64,000 nucleotides of DNA from an uncultured Brevibacillus sp. (GCF_947502445.1 NZ_CANMZW010000006.1:124001-188000), one strand, 5' to 3'. Counted from the stretch's first letter, positions 26,900 through 36,609 are shown. Translations and numbers: made by a program. The notes: generated by a model from the sequence alone, not told the origin.

Positions 26900-28162
26900 A
26901 TGACAATAACCATGGATTCAAAAGAGTTCATCAATCGCCGTCAAAGACTCGCGGAAAAAATGCCTGATCACAGCGTACTAGTGCTATTTTCAGGGGACGT
27001 CAAGACACGCAGCAATGACGATAAATTTCCGTTTTCGCCGGATCGCAACTTCTATTATCTAACCGGTATTGCTCGCAGCAACCTCATTCTCATGATCACG
27101 AAACGCGCTGGCATTGTGACCGAAACGTTATTTCTCCAGCGTCCAAATGAACTGGAAGCAAAATGGACAGGAGCTGTCTTATCGGATCAAGAAGCTAAAG
27201 AGCAGTCTGGTATCGAACACTTCGACTATCTCGATGAGTGGCTCCAGGCATTTGCAACCTTTATGAGGCGCTGCGAAGGAAAGGGCTCACTCTATCTTGA
27301 CTTGTATCGCTATCAGTGGAGCGATGAGCTGACTCCTGCAGAGGCTTTTGCCGAAGACGCACAGAAGAAATATCGGACCCTGCAGATTCACGATGCAGGC
27401 CCATGGCTGAAAGAACTGCGTATGGTGAAGAGTCCGGCAGAAATTGAAGAAATCAGACGTGCGATTGCGATCACGGATGAAGCGATCCGGCGCATGTGGT
27501 CGCATGCACGTCCTGGAATGATGGAATATGAATTAGAGGCGCATTATGATTTCACATTGAAGTCGCATGGGGTTCGCGAGCTTCCTTACTTACCTATTAT
27601 TGCTAGCGGAATCAATGCTACGATCTTGCACTATGAAGAGAATAATCAGCGTACGGAAGATGGCGACTTGGTCCTCCTCGACCTCGGAGCAGCATCGAAC
27701 TACTATGCGGCAGATATTTCGCGAACGTTTCCCGTGAATGGTCGCTTTACAGAACGTCAAAAAGAAATCTATCAGCTCGTGCTCGAAGCAGAAATCAAGA
27801 CCATCGAAGCAGTGAAGCCTGGTGTCACACTTCAACAACTAAATGAAGTCACGAAGCAAGTCTTGACAGATGGCCTGCTCCGTCTGGGTCTTATCCAAGA
27901 GAGCAGTGAGCTATCCAAGTACTACTATCATTCCGTATCTCATCATCTTGGACTGGATACGCACGATGTCTCGGATTACAGTGCTGCCATAGAGCCTGGT
28001 ATGGTAATCACGATTGAACCTGGTTTGTACATCGAGGAAGAAGCGATTGGCATTCGGATTGAAGATGATGTGTTAGTAACAGCAGACGGCTACGAGGTGC
28101 TCTCATCGCAAATCCCGAAGGAAATCGAAGAAGTGGAATGGTTGGTCGGGAAAAAGGAATAA
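26900..28162 (+). CDS. Xaa-Pro aminopeptidase (M24 family)
   Basis: 420 residues from the ATG at 26900, preceded by GAAGGGGT. An N-terminal creatinase-like domain (about 1-165) is followed by the pita-bread catalytic domain. The metal ligands are visible: Asp in VLLDLGAASNYYAADISRTF, His in HHLGLDTHD, Glu in VITIEPGLYI and Glu in IRIEDDVL. It removes N-terminal residues ahead of proline in the cytoplasm. It is transcribed alone. Confidence 0.94.
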   Translation: MTITMDSKEFINRRQRLAEKMPDHSVLVLFSGDVKTRSNDDKFPFSPDRNFYYLTGIARSNLILMITKRAGIVTETLFLQRPNELEAKWTGAVLSDQEAKEQSGIEHFDYLDEWLQAFATFMRRCEGKGSLYLDLYRYQWSDELTPAEAFAEDAQKKYRTLQIHDAGPWLKELRMVKSPAEIEEIRRAIAITDEAIRRMWSHARPGMMEYELEAHYDFTLKSHGVRELPYLPIIASGINATILHYEENNQRTEDGDLVLLDLGAASNYYAADISRTFPVNGRFTERQKEIYQLVLEAEIKTIEAVKPGVTLQQLNEVTKQVLTDGLLRLGLIQESSELSKYYYHSVSHHLGLDTHDVSDYSAAIEPGMVITIEPGLYIEEEAIGIRIEDDVLVTADGYEVLSSQIPKEIEEVEWLVGKKE

Positions 28163-28226
28163 CGAACGGTTAAATGCCGCCTTGGTGTGGGGCTAACGAG
28201 TATGAATAGCGGTACAAACACAACCA

Positions 28227-28258
28227 GAGGCTGCCAGTGTTAATACTGGCAGCCTTTG
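28227..28258 (+). terminator. Terminator after the aminopeptidase gene
   Basis: GGCTGCCAGT and ACTGGCAGCC around a six-base loop, then TTTG. A very similar stem occurs at the other end of the sulfur island (38553). Confidence 0.75.
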
Positions 28259-28435
28259 CTAAACTAACGGACATGATATTTCTGGATCATGTTCAGTGAA
28301 CTGCCTCAGATAAGAAGAATATTTTTGGTCATGCGTCGCGATGGCAAGCACTCCGATAGCACTTAAGCAGTTTTGGTCGTAGTAGCTTTCGTTACGGCTG
28401 ATTGACGATTGGGCAGTTGTTATATTAACTGCCCT
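28259..28435 (-). pseudogene. Reading-frame remnant, possibly from an IS3-family orfB
   Basis: On the minus strand a frame with no start is open for about 58 codons to a stop at 28259. It contains QSSISRNESYYDQN, which resembles the QSMSRKGNCYDN box near the end of IS3-family integrases, and then diverges (AIATHDQKYSSYLRQF). It follows the orfA remnant in the expected order. The match is short. Confidence 0.35.
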
Positions 28436-28572
28436 TTTCTGCGACTCTGGATATTCCCCCCCACAAGGTAATCCTTCACTGCCCGGAGCTTAAGCTCAGC
28501 ACTATAGCTTTGAAAATGCGTACGGCGCTCCAGCCCTTCATACCCATACATCTTGTACCGACGCTGCTTCTT
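28420..28572 (-). pseudogene. IS3-family transposase OrfA fragment
   Basis: An open minus-strand stretch reading YKMYGYEGLERRTHFQSYSA then ELKLRAVKDYL matches the junction between the two helix-turn-helix units of IS150-type OrfA proteins (YGEEGL...YSxEFKLxVVxxYL). Only about 48 codons remain, ending at a stop at 28420. Both IS ends and the rest of the genes are gone. It marks an old insertion at the left border of the sulfur amino-acid island. Confidence 0.7.
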
Positions 28573-28585
28573 TTTTGAAATTTTA

Positions 28586-28620
28586 TTTCAATATTGCGAA
28601 AATTATCTCAACATTGCCAA
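28586..28620 (+). promoter_or_regulatory. Two upstream activator elements for sigma-54 promoter 1
   Basis: TTTCAATATTGCGAA (28586-28600) and TCTCAACATTGCCAA (28606-28620) share 12 of 15 bases and are 20 bases apart, two helical turns. They lie about 100-130 bases before the -24 box, the usual place for enhancer sites. The core CAATATTG is palindromic. The same motif recurs before the second sigma-54 promoter. Confidence 0.7.
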
Positions 28621-28718
28621 GGCGCTGCGATTGGGCTCTTATACATTTTCCGGAGTGTTGTTTGCAAAAATGAAAAACGAAAAATAAAAAACAGCAGGTT
28701 TTATAAGGGTTTCAGCAC

Positions 28719-28734
28719 TGGCATAACATTTGCT
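28719..28734 (+). promoter_or_regulatory. Sigma-54 (-24/-12) promoter 1
   Basis: TGGCAT-N5-TTGCT matches the TGGCAC-N5-TTGCW consensus except for one base. Expected start is near 28745, giving a leader of about 75 bases before the lyase gene. Confidence 0.82.
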
Positions 28735-28819
28735 ACGAATAATCGGCACACAACTGGAAGGAGGAAGAAATACCGAAAATCAACTATTTCAATTACAAAA
28801 AGAGGAGGCGTAACCATAG

Positions 28820-29977
28820 ATGAAATACATAACAAATCTAGTAAAAGTGAATAAGGATCCTGGACATGGCTCCCATATCTCGCCTGTTTACATGACTTCC
28901 ACATTTGTTTTTGACAATGCAGAAATAGGTGCAAAGCGCTTCGCTGGAGAGGACCCTGGATTTATGTATTCACGCCTGGGAAATCCGAATGTGCGAGAGC
29001 TGGAAGAAAAGGTAGCGGCATTGGAATTTGGCGAAGGCTGTTTGGCGTTCTCATCTGGAATGGCAGCTATAACAGGTTGCCTTTTGGGAATTTTGCAGGC
29101 AGGAGATCACGTTGTTGCACACACAGCACTGTATGGAGCGACACACGCGTTTCTCGCAAAAACAGTAAAGAAATTTGGGATCGATGTAACATTTGTGCCA
29201 TTCAAGTCAGGAGAAGAGCTAGCACCACACATTACAGACAGAACGAAAGTGATCTACTTTGAAACGCCATCCAATCCTACCCTTTCCTTGGTGAATATGA
29301 AGAGTGTAGCGGCGATTGCCAAGCAAAAGGGTGTATTGACTGTTGTGGACAATACGTTTTTGTCGCCGTATTTGCAGAATCCAATCTTATGTGGAATTGA
29401 TATTGTCGTACACAGCGCAACCAAATATTTGTCCGGCCATGGCTATCTGATTGGTGGGCTAGTAATTTCCGGAAAAGCAATAATCGATCCTCTGAGAAAA
29501 GAAGTGCAGAAGACAATGGGAGCAAATTTGGCTCCTATGGATGCATGGCTTCTCAATCAAGGGATACGTACCCTGCACATCCGGATGGATCGTTCGCAGG
29601 AAAATGCACAAATTTTGGCTGAGCGCCTGGAAAAACACAAGGCAATTAAGCGGGTCTATTTTCCGGGACTGGAAAGCTTCGAGGATAAAACGATCATGGA
29701 GAAACAGATGAAAGGCCCGGGAGCAATGATTTCGTTTGTCTTGAAGGACGGATACAAAGCAGGCGTTAAATTGATGAATGCAGTGAAGTTGTGCACCTTG
29801 GCCGTTTCTCTGGGGGACGTAGGCACGCTGATCCAGCATCCGGCTTCGATGACACATGCGATTATCCCTAAAGAAGAAAGAGAAAAGGCAGGCATCGATG
29901 ATGGACTCGTCCGTTTTTCAGTTGGAATTGAGGATGTAGAAGATATATGGAATGATCTGGAGATGGCATTGGAATAA
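28820..29977 (+). CDS. Methionine gamma-lyase-like PLP enzyme (Cys/Met metabolism family)
   Basis: 385 residues with the PLP lysine in VHSATKYLSGHG and the family segments YSRLGNPN, ETPSNPTL and VDNTFLSPYLQNP. The overall sequence fits methionine gamma-lyase, which releases methanethiol, 2-oxobutyrate and ammonia. The residue that is Cys116 in well-studied gamma-lyases (YGCT) is Ala here (ALYGATHAFL), so cystathionine, homocysteine or cysteine are also possible substrates. GAGGAGG precedes the ATG by about 11 bases. It has its own sigma-54 promoter and leads the sulfur amino-acid island. Confidence 0.85.
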   Translation: MKYITNLVKVNKDPGHGSHISPVYMTSTFVFDNAEIGAKRFAGEDPGFMYSRLGNPNVRELEEKVAALEFGEGCLAFSSGMAAITGCLLGILQAGDHVVAHTALYGATHAFLAKTVKKFGIDVTFVPFKSGEELAPHITDRTKVIYFETPSNPTLSLVNMKSVAAIAKQKGVLTVVDNTFLSPYLQNPILCGIDIVVHSATKYLSGHGYLIGGLVISGKAIIDPLRKEVQKTMGANLAPMDAWLLNQGIRTLHIRMDRSQENAQILAERLEKHKAIKRVYFPGLESFEDKTIMEKQMKGPGAMISFVLKDGYKAGVKLMNAVKLCTLAVSLGDVGTLIQHPASMTHAIIPKEEREKAGIDDGLVRFSVGIEDVEDIWNDLEMALE

Positions 29978-30004
29978 CGGTTGGAGTCAATCTCAGAAAA
30001 TTAT

Positions 30005-30073
30005 TATCAATCTTGCAAAAGCTAGAGAGTTGAATATGGAAGGCTTTTGTGATGATGATTCGCAATATTGAAA
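30005..30073. promoter_or_regulatory. Two upstream activator elements for sigma-54 promoter 2
   Basis: TATCAATCTTGCAAA (30005-30019, plus) and TTCGCAATATTGAAA (30059-30073, the exact reverse complement of TTTCAATATTGCGAA at 28586). They lie 53-120 bases before the -24 box. Finding the same 15-mer at both promoters strongly suggests one shared activator. Confidence 0.7.
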
Positions 30074-30125
30074 AAATGATAAAAATGTCATCCCTAAAAA
30101 CGTTGATTTTATGCGGTTGTAAAAT

Positions 30126-30141
30126 TGGCACAAAAATTGCT
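30126..30141 (+). promoter_or_regulatory. Sigma-54 (-24/-12) promoter 2
   Basis: TGGCAC-N5-TTGCT is a perfect match to consensus. Expected start is near 30152, about 35 bases before the GTG of the PatB-like gene. Confidence 0.9.
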
Positions 30142-30186
30142 GTTGTAAATACTCAGGTACAGATTATGAACAAGGAGGTTATGAAT

Positions 30187-31368
30187 GTGAAGTATGATTT
30201 CGACGAAGTCATCAACCGCATGAATTCAGCTAGCGATAAGTGGGATGGTCTTCCTAATCGCTTTGGTGTAAGCGAGGCCATTCCCATGTGGGTAGCGGAT
30301 ATGGATTTCAAGGCACCTCCTCCTGTCATACATGCCCTGCATCAAAGAGTTGAGCATGGTGTATACGGCTATACGTTTCGGCCTGATTCGTACTTCGAGG
30401 CGACTATGGATTGGATGAAAAGAAGGCATCAGTGGTCTATCGATCGAAAATGGATCGCCCACAGTCCAGGCATCCTCCCTGCCATATCCTTATTGATCGA
30501 TTCCTTTACGCAGCCGGGGGATTCAGTCGTCATTCAAACACCCGTCTATCACCCGTTTTCCCGCATCATCAAGTCACTAGGACGTCAGGTTGTCCATAAC
30601 CCGCTCACATTTGAAAACGGCCGATATGCGATGGATCTTGAGGGCTTGGAAGCGAGGATCGACTCCACTGTCAAAATCCTGGTGCTTTGCAATCCACATA
30701 ATCCGGTCGGGAGAGTGTGGAGTCAGGAAGAGTTGACGAGGTTGGGGCAAATTTGCACCAAGAACAATATGCTGGTGATTTCCGACGAGATTCATTGCGA
30801 CATTGTTTACAGAGGACATAAGCATATACCGTTTGCTTCCCTTTCAGATGAGTTTGCCGATCGTTCCATTACGTGCATAGCACCCTCTAAAACCTTTAAT
30901 TTGGCGGGTCTGCAAACTTCCTCGATCATTATTCCGAACGATAGGATTCGAGATCGGTTTAACGAGTCGGTCAACAGCCTGAATATCGGTGCGCCGAATC
31001 CGTTTGGGATTGTGGCGACAGAGATTGCTTATCAATACGGTGAAGAATGGCTAGAGCAACTGATCGAATACTTACAAGAAAACCTGGATCTTCTCATTCG
31101 CTACTTCCAAGAGAACATTCCGCAAATAAAAGTGATAAAGCCGGAAAGCACGTACTTAGTCTGGTTGGATTGCCGGGAATTGGGCCTTGCTGCGGAAGAG
31201 CTTGACCAATTCATGCTTCGCAAAGCGAGAGTTGCCATGAATGAAGGATATATTTTTGGCGAAGATGGCATCGGGTTCATGCGAATGAATATCGCGTGCC
31301 CTCGCTCGATACTAGAAAAGAGCATGCGTCAAATCGAAGAAGCCATTCATTTTTTGTGTAAGGCATAG
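30187..31368 (+). CDS. patB: PatB/MalY-type C-S lyase (cystathionine beta-lyase family)
   Basis: 393 residues of fold-type I aminotransferase class. The PLP lysine is in IAPSKTFNLAGLQ; other family segments are PMWVADMDF near the start, YGYT, CNPHNPVGRVW and SDEIHCDIVY. PatB enzymes cleave cystathionine or cysteine with beta-elimination. The GTG at 30187 is chosen because AAGGAGG ends eight bases before it; the ATG at 30181 is too close. It stands behind a perfect sigma-54 promoter and 50 bases before the activator gene, so probably heads the long operon up to 38069. Confidence 0.9.
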   Translation: MKYDFDEVINRMNSASDKWDGLPNRFGVSEAIPMWVADMDFKAPPPVIHALHQRVEHGVYGYTFRPDSYFEATMDWMKRRHQWSIDRKWIAHSPGILPAISLLIDSFTQPGDSVVIQTPVYHPFSRIIKSLGRQVVHNPLTFENGRYAMDLEGLEARIDSTVKILVLCNPHNPVGRVWSQEELTRLGQICTKNNMLVISDEIHCDIVYRGHKHIPFASLSDEFADRSITCIAPSKTFNLAGLQTSSIIIPNDRIRDRFNESVNSLNIGAPNPFGIVATEIAYQYGEEWLEQLIEYLQENLDLLIRYFQENIPQIKVIKPESTYLVWLDCRELGLAAEELDQFMLRKARVAMNEGYIFGEDGIGFMRMNIACPRSILEKSMRQIEEAIHFLCKA

Positions 31369-31418
31369 AAAGCAAGGGCGAAATCACTGGTCGCAATCAT
31401 GTAAAAATGGGAGGGCAT

Positions 31419-32861
31419 ATGGCTGGCTTTTCTTACATTCAAGAATTTGTCCAAACATTCTCGGAAAATATGAGTGAGGTTCTTGGTTTTGATATCACCA
31501 TTCTGAATGAAAACGGGATAAGAATTAGTGGAACCGGTTCTTATCAATACAGTATCGGCGAGCCATCGCCAGAAGGTTCTTATTTGAGAATGATCATGGA
31601 AACAAAGAAACCGGCAATGATCCATGATGTCAGTGAAAATGAACCGAAATGCATGAGCTGTAATTTTATGGGGCGGTGTAAGGTTTCATCCTCTATTGGC
31701 TTTCCCATATTAAAACGGAACAGAGCTGTAGGAGTCATTGGGCTCATGGGCTTTACTCCTGAACAGAAAGAAAGGATGATCAGGAACTCTGAGAGGCTGA
31801 TACGATTTTTGCATGATATGAGTGCTCTCTTGGAAAACAAGCTGCTAGTGTTAGATTACACGCAAGAATCAGTATCCGAAGCGAAGGAGGATAGCGATGT
31901 CCTCAAGCATGTTTCCTTTGAGAGCATTGTCGGCCATGATTCGGGACTGCAAGATGTGATCAATAAGGCAAAACGCGTTGCTAACAGCCCTTCAACTGTG
32001 CTTATCAGGGGGGACAGTGGAACCGGCAAGGAGTTGCTGGCCCAAGCGATTCATTATGAAAGCAATCGAAGAAAAAATCCGTTTGTAGCCATAAATTGCG
32101 CGGCTATTCCTGAAAATCTTTTGGAAAGCGAATTGTTTGGTTATGAGGGAGGGGCTTTCACAGGATCAAGACGGGAAGGGAACATCGGCAAATTTGAATA
32201 CGCCAATAAAGGGACTTTATTTCTGGATGAGATTGGCGATATGCCACTTTCGTTACAACCCAAGCTATTAAGGGTTTTACAGGAAAGATCGATTGAACGC
32301 ATTGGCGGAAAAAAAGTCATTCCGATCGATGTAAGAGTGATAGCTGCAACGCATCGAAACTTGGAGGAAATGGTGGAAAAGGGAACATTCCGAGAGGATC
32401 TGTATTACCGGCTCAATGTCATCCCGCTCCATACCAGGCCGCTAAAAGAACGTCGCGATGACATTGTGCTGCTTCTTCGATACTTTATTCGAAAACACTG
32501 CAGAATTTTGAAAATAAATGAGCTCCCCATCGATCCTGTATTGGAGCAGTGGCTCATTCAATACGATTGGCCAGGAAACATTAGACAGCTGGAAAACGCG
32601 GTGGAATATATGGTCAATATAGCTGAGTCAGATGCGATTGGTCTCCACGATTTACCTGAGTACCTTGCGGGGCAGGAGAGCTTTGCTTGTTTTAAAAAGG
32701 GACTAAGTTTGGAACAAATGATTGCTGAATATGAAAAGAATATTTTACAGACCTTTTATTTCGCCGAGCCGTATCGAAATGATAAAGAAAAGATTTCCCG
32801 AATGCTGCAGATTAGTCTCTCTACGTTATATCGAAAGCTGGAAAAATATCAGTTGATGTAA
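31419..32861 (+). CDS. Sigma-54-dependent transcriptional activator with N-terminal Cys-cluster sensor domain
   Basis: 480 residues counted from the ATG at 31419 (an ATG at 31407 is in frame; the GGGAGGG is only three bases from the later one). Residues 1-150 form a GAF/CdaR-like sensor with Cys78, Cys81 and Cys87 in CMSCNFMGRC. The AAA+ domain (about 168-395) has Walker A GDSGTGKE, the sigma-54 contact loop GAFTGS and Walker B LFLDEIGD. A Fis-type helix-turn-helix ends the protein (ISRMLQISLSTLYRKLEKY). It should act on the two -24/-12 promoters of this island. A sigma-54 activator for cysteine breakdown (CdsR of Clostridioides difficile) is a functional precedent. Confidence 0.93.
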   Translation: MAGFSYIQEFVQTFSENMSEVLGFDITILNENGIRISGTGSYQYSIGEPSPEGSYLRMIMETKKPAMIHDVSENEPKCMSCNFMGRCKVSSSIGFPILKRNRAVGVIGLMGFTPEQKERMIRNSERLIRFLHDMSALLENKLLVLDYTQESVSEAKEDSDVLKHVSFESIVGHDSGLQDVINKAKRVANSPSTVLIRGDSGTGKELLAQAIHYESNRRKNPFVAINCAAIPENLLESELFGYEGGAFTGSRREGNIGKFEYANKGTLFLDEIGDMPLSLQPKLLRVLQERSIERIGGKKVIPIDVRVIAATHRNLEEMVEKGTFREDLYYRLNVIPLHTRPLKERRDDIVLLLRYFIRKHCRILKINELPIDPVLEQWLIQYDWPGNIRQLENAVEYMVNIAESDAIGLHDLPEYLAGQESFACFKKGLSLEQMIAEYEKNILQTFYFAEPYRNDKEKISRMLQISLSTLYRKLEKYQLM

Positions 32862-32941
32862 TGAACGGTAAAATTGTGATGATAAATATCGGAATGTTTT
32901 TATTAATGGAATAAAAAATTCAAAAAGAGAGGTGTTTCTTT

Positions 32942-33736
32942 GTGAAAAAGAGATCCATTTTCGTTGCTTTCTCCTTACTGGTTTCCCTGGCGCTTACGGC
33001 ATGCGGGGGGGCACAAACGGCAACCGGGAGCAAGAATCTGCTTGAGCAAATCAAAGCAGATGGAAAGATTCGAATTGGTACAGAAGGAACCTACCCTCCG
33101 TTTTCCTTCCATGATGCATCGAGAAAGCTGACTGGCTTTGATGTTGAAATCGCAGAGGAAGTAGCGAGCAGACTGGGTGTCAAGCCAGAATTTATTGAGA
33201 CCCAATGGGATGGCATGTTTGCCGGACTTGATTCAAAGCGATTCGATATGATTGCAAATAATGTAGGAATTCGTCCTGACCGTCAGGAAAAATACGATTT
33301 TTCAGATCCTTATATTTTGTCAAAACCTGTTTTAATCGTTAACAAAGACAATGATACTATAAAAACATTTGCAGATTTGCAAGGGAAAAAATCAGCCCAG
33401 ACACTTACTAGTAACTACAAGGACATAGCCGCATCCAAAGGTGCTGAGATCGTGGGAGTGGAGGGGTTTAATCAAGCCATTGACCTATTAACTTCAAAAC
33501 GTGCTGATGCGATTGTAAATGATGGTTTGGCTTTTCTCGATTTTATAAAACAAAAGCCTGATTCTCCTGTCAAGGTTGTGGCAGAGATGGATGAGCCCGC
33601 AATAATGGGAATTATGTTCAGAAAGGACAATAAAGAATTGGTAGAGGCCGTAAATCAGGCACTCGCTGACATGAAGAAAGATGGAAAGTATTTAAGTATC
33701 TCACAAAAGTACTTTGGAATTGACGTATCGAAATAG
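32942..33736 (+). CDS. Amino-acid (cystine-type) ABC transporter substrate-binding lipoprotein
   Basis: 264 residues from a GTG seven bases after AGAGAGG. Signal MKKRSIFVAF with lipobox LTACG. The family-3 binding fold has the usual GTEGTYPPFSFHD, LTGFDVEIAEEVA and IGVRPDR-like (VGIRPDRQEKYDFSDPY) stretches seen in cystine binders such as TcyA and TcyJ. With sulfur-cleaving enzymes on both sides, cystine or a related disulfide is the likely ligand; this is inference. No clear promoter is seen between it and the activator gene. Confidence 0.88.
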   Translation: MKKRSIFVAFSLLVSLALTACGGAQTATGSKNLLEQIKADGKIRIGTEGTYPPFSFHDASRKLTGFDVEIAEEVASRLGVKPEFIETQWDGMFAGLDSKRFDMIANNVGIRPDRQEKYDFSDPYILSKPVLIVNKDNDTIKTFADLQGKKSAQTLTSNYKDIAASKGAEIVGVEGFNQAIDLLTSKRADAIVNDGLAFLDFIKQKPDSPVKVVAEMDEPAIMGIMFRKDNKELVEAVNQALADMKKDGKYLSISQKYFGIDVSK

Positions 33737-33747
33737 GGGGGGTTCTC

Positions 33748-34431
33748 ATGTTTGCTGATGAAAGATTTCAACGAATCGTTGACATCGTTGTCAATTCCTT
33801 TTTGCCTATGGTAAAAGCAGGGATCCTTTTTACTGTACCATTGACATTGATCTCTTTTTTTCTGGGACTCATTCTTGCTTTGCTGACCGCACTGGCTCGG
33901 ATCTCAGGAGTTAAACCGCTCGACGCTGTCGCAAGATTTTACGTATGGGTGATTCGGGGGACGCCGCTCCTTGTTCAATTGTTTATCATCTTTTACGGTC
34001 TTCCCAGTGTCGGGGTAACGATTGACCCGCTTACATCGGCTATTATCGGTTTTACGATTAGTGTCGGTGCCTATAACTCGGAGGTTATTCGGGCAGCAAT
34101 TCTCTCCATTCCGAAAGGCCAATGGGAGGCGGGCTACTCGGTCGGGATGAGCTACGCCCAAGCTTTAAAAAGAATTATCCTTCCTCAAGCAGCACGCGTT
34201 TCTGTGCCACCCTTGTCAAACAGCTTTATCAGCTTGGTAAAGGATACATCCTTGGCTGCTACCATTACAGTTACCGAAATGTTTCGAGTCGCACAGCAAA
34301 TTACATCAACAACCTATGAGCCATTAGTTTTGTACTGTGTAGCAGCATTGATTTATTTGATGTTCAGCACCGTCCTTTCGGAAGCCCAAGGGCGCATGGA
34401 AAAACGATTCGATCGTTATGTGACGAGCTAA
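33748..34431 (+). CDS. Amino-acid ABC transporter permease (TcyB-like)
   Basis: 227 residues with four to five helices and the HEAD-type motif [17 protein letters not shown]. The ATPase-contact loop is in [30 protein letters not shown]. It follows the binding protein by 11 bases and precedes the ATPase gene by 19. Such permeases form homodimers in cystine and polar amino-acid importers. Confidence 0.92.
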   Translation: MFADERFQRIVDIVVNSFLPMVKAGILFTVPLTLISFFLGLILALLTALARISGVKPLDAVARFYVWVIRGTPLLVQLFIIFYGLPSVGVTIDPLTSAIIGFTISVGAYNSEVIRAAILSIPKGQWEAGYSVGMSYAQALKRIILPQAARVSVPPLSNSFISLVKDTSLAATITVTEMFRVAQQITSTTYEPLVLYCVAALIYLMFSTVLSEAQGRMEKRFDRYVTS

Positions 34432-34450
34432 TTTTAGAGGAGGTATGCGC

Positions 34451-35194
34451 GTGATTGAGATGAAAAGCCTGCATAAGCAGTTTGGACAAACAGAGATTTT
34501 AAAAGGCATCGATCTAAAAATAGAGGAAGGGAAAACGGTCTGCGTCATTGGGCCATCAGGGTCAGGCAAAACAACGCTGCTTCGCTGTTTGAATCTACTG
34601 GAGGTACCTACAAAAGGCACGATCAACCTCGGAAAATTCACGCTCGATTTTGGGGATAAAAAACAAATTCCCAAAGATACAATCATTAAGTTCCGCCAGC
34701 AAACAGGCATGGTTTTTCAGAGCTATAATTTGTTCCCTCATATGACTGCTCTTGAAAATGTAATGGAAGGTCTGGTAATTGTTCGCAAGCAAGACAAGGA
34801 GTCTTCACGGGTAAAAGCGCTTCACTTGCTGGAGAAGGTCGGTTTGAAAGAACGGGCAAACCACTACCCCGCTCAGCTATCTGGTGGACAACAACAACGC
34901 GTAGGAATCGCCAGAGCGATGGCCATGGAGCCTGAAGTTCTGCTGTTTGACGAACCTACTTCTGCGTTGGATCCTGAGCTGGTGGGAGAAGTGTTGAAGG
35001 TTATGAAGGAGCTAGCTCAAGAAGGGATGACCATGGTTGTCGTAACGCATGAAATGAACTTCGCTCGTGAGGCAGCGGATAAGGTTGTATTTATTGATAA
35101 AGGCGTGATTGTCGAAGAAGGAACACCGGAACAAATATTTGAACATACGCAGCATGAACGTACATTGCAATTTTTAAACAAACTTTGTTCATAG
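34451..35194 (+). CDS. Amino-acid ABC transporter ATP-binding protein (TcyC-like)
   Basis: 247 residues. The GTG at 34451 is preferred because AGAGGAGG ends seven bases before it, while the ATG at 34445 is one base away. Walker [10 protein letters not shown], signature [16 protein letters not shown], Walker [16 protein letters not shown] and switch VVTHEM are complete. It closes the three-gene importer. Confidence 0.94.
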   Translation: MIEMKSLHKQFGQTEILKGIDLKIEEGKTVCVIGPSGSGKTTLLRCLNLLEVPTKGTINLGKFTLDFGDKKQIPKDTIIKFRQQTGMVFQSYNLFPHMTALENVMEGLVIVRKQDKESSRVKALHLLEKVGLKERANHYPAQLSGGQQQRVGIARAMAMEPEVLLFDEPTSALDPELVGEVLKVMKELAQEGMTMVVVTHEMNFAREAADKVVFIDKGVIVEEGTPEQIFEHTQHERTLQFLNKLCS

Positions 35195-35224
35195 ATTCAG
35201 TTAACTTTATTGAGGAGGTCAAGG

Positions 35225-36148
35225 ATGTATAAAACCGTCGTTCTCGGGACCGGTCCTGCCGGGTTGACCGCAGCCATTTATCTAGCACGCGCGAACATGA
35301 ATCCCTTTGTCATGGAAGGACCTGAACCTGGGGGACAATTGACTTTGACTACAGATGTTGAGAATTTCCCTGGTTTTCCTGATGGGATTATGGGACAAGA
35401 GTTGATGCAAAACATGCGTAAGCAAGCAGAGAATTTTGGGGCAACCTTTGCAAGGGGATGGGTCAAAAGCATCGATCTTTCCATTCGTCCGTTTACCTTA
35501 ATGGTTGAGGGGTTAGGGGAAATTAAAACACAATCGTTGATCATTGCAACGGGGGCTTCGGCAAAGCTATTGAACATTGCAGGGGAGAGGGAAAATATCG
35601 GGCGTGGTGTAAGCACCTGCGCAACCTGTGATGGGTTTTTCTTTCGAGGAAAGAAAATCATCGTTGTCGGCGGCGGCGATTCAGCGATGGAAGAAGCAAA
35701 TTTTTTAACCAAGTTTGCTACGGAGGTTCGTGTCGTACACCGCAGAAACGAGCTTCGCGCCTCCAAAATTATGCAAGACCGTGCCCGGAATAATCCGAAA
35801 ATTACTTGGAGCTTGAATTCCATTCCCGAACAAGTGATGGCAGGAGAGAAATGCGTGACCGGACTGAAAGTGAAAAACAGCGAGACAGGACAAGACGAAA
35901 TGCTTGAAGCGGATGGTATTTTCATAGCCATCGGACATAGGCCGAACACGGCATTTTTAGACAATCAAATCAAAACGGATGAACTGGGATATATCATCGT
36001 GAATCCAGGTACAACCAAAACAAATATTCCGGGAGTATTCGCTTGCGGGGATGTCCAGGACCACAAATACCGCCAAGCCATTACGGCTGCGGGAAGCGGC
36101 TGCATGGCTGCTCTGGACTGCGAAAGGTATCTTGATTCACAAGCTTGA
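35225..36148 (+). CDS. trxB: Thioredoxin reductase
   Basis: 307 residues from the ATG at 35225 behind GAGGAGG. FAD motif ([17 protein letters not shown]), redox pair CATC in [11 protein letters not shown] near residue 138, NADPH motif ([12 protein letters not shown]) and C-terminal FAD motif (GVFACGDV) are present. It reduces thioredoxins with NADPH. Most genomes keep trxB elsewhere with clpP or nagA, so this is likely a second, specialised copy that feeds the two thioredoxin-like proteins directly downstream and thereby reduces imported disulfide. Confidence 0.93.
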   Translation: MYKTVVLGTGPAGLTAAIYLARANMNPFVMEGPEPGGQLTLTTDVENFPGFPDGIMGQELMQNMRKQAENFGATFARGWVKSIDLSIRPFTLMVEGLGEIKTQSLIIATGASAKLLNIAGERENIGRGVSTCATCDGFFFRGKKIIVVGGGDSAMEEANFLTKFATEVRVVHRRNELRASKIMQDRARNNPKITWSLNSIPEQVMAGEKCVTGLKVKNSETGQDEMLEADGIFIAIGHRPNTAFLDNQIKTDELGYIIVNPGTTKTNIPGVFACGDVQDHKYRQAITAAGSGCMAALDCERYLDSQA

Positions 36149-36236
36149 GGGAGCAGGACATTCCGGTGAAGGGGGTGGTTTCACAAATGATTTATACAGA
36201 ATAATCGAAAAACTCGGAATGTGGAGGGGATTATCC

Positions 36237-36560
36237 ATGAAAGAGATCAAAACAGAGCAAGAGTTTGATGAGGCGATTTCATCAACAAAACCAGTCGTTG
36301 TTAAGTTTTATGCCGATTGGTGCCCGGATTGTCAGCGCATCGATCCATTCATGCCAGCTGTGGAAGAAGCGTACAAAGGCAAAATCGATATGATCGCGGT
36401 AAATCGGGACCATTTTGCGGATTTGGTAGAGAAGCTCGATGTGTTTGGCATCCCTAGCTTCATCGCTTTCCAAGAGGGGAAGGAACTGAGCCGCTTTGTA
36501 AGCAAACTCGGAAAAAGCCAGGAAGAGGTTGAGCAGTTTCTCAATCAAGTAGTGAGGTAA
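36237..36560 (+). CDS. Thioredoxin-like protein, YtpP type (first of a tandem pair)
   Basis: 107 residues from the ATG at 36237 with GTGGAGGGGA ahead. The active site is WCPDC in [11 protein letters not shown] near residues 26-30, in place of the WCGPC of TrxA, and cis-Pro is in FGIPSFIAF. It resembles YtpP-type thioredoxins. The next gene is a near copy. The likely reductant is the TrxB encoded just upstream. Confidence 0.92.
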   Translation: MKEIKTEQEFDEAISSTKPVVVKFYADWCPDCQRIDPFMPAVEEAYKGKIDMIAVNRDHFADLVEKLDVFGIPSFIAFQEGKELSRFVSKLGKSQEEVEQFLNQVVR

Positions 36561-36609
36561 GTGGGGATTACGGACAAAATCATTATTTCCTATGGGGAGG
36601 ATTGTTCTT

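Noticed and set aside
32862-32941. Third sigma-54 promoter before the cystine-type importer
   Set aside because: TGGAAT-N5-ATTCA lacks the GC of the -12 box and no CAATATTG element is near. Read-through from 30126 is more likely.
35278-35964. Minus-strand frame of 228 codons opposite trxB
   Set aside because: Serine- and proline-rich mirror of a clear thioredoxin reductase gene; no ribosome binding site or motif.
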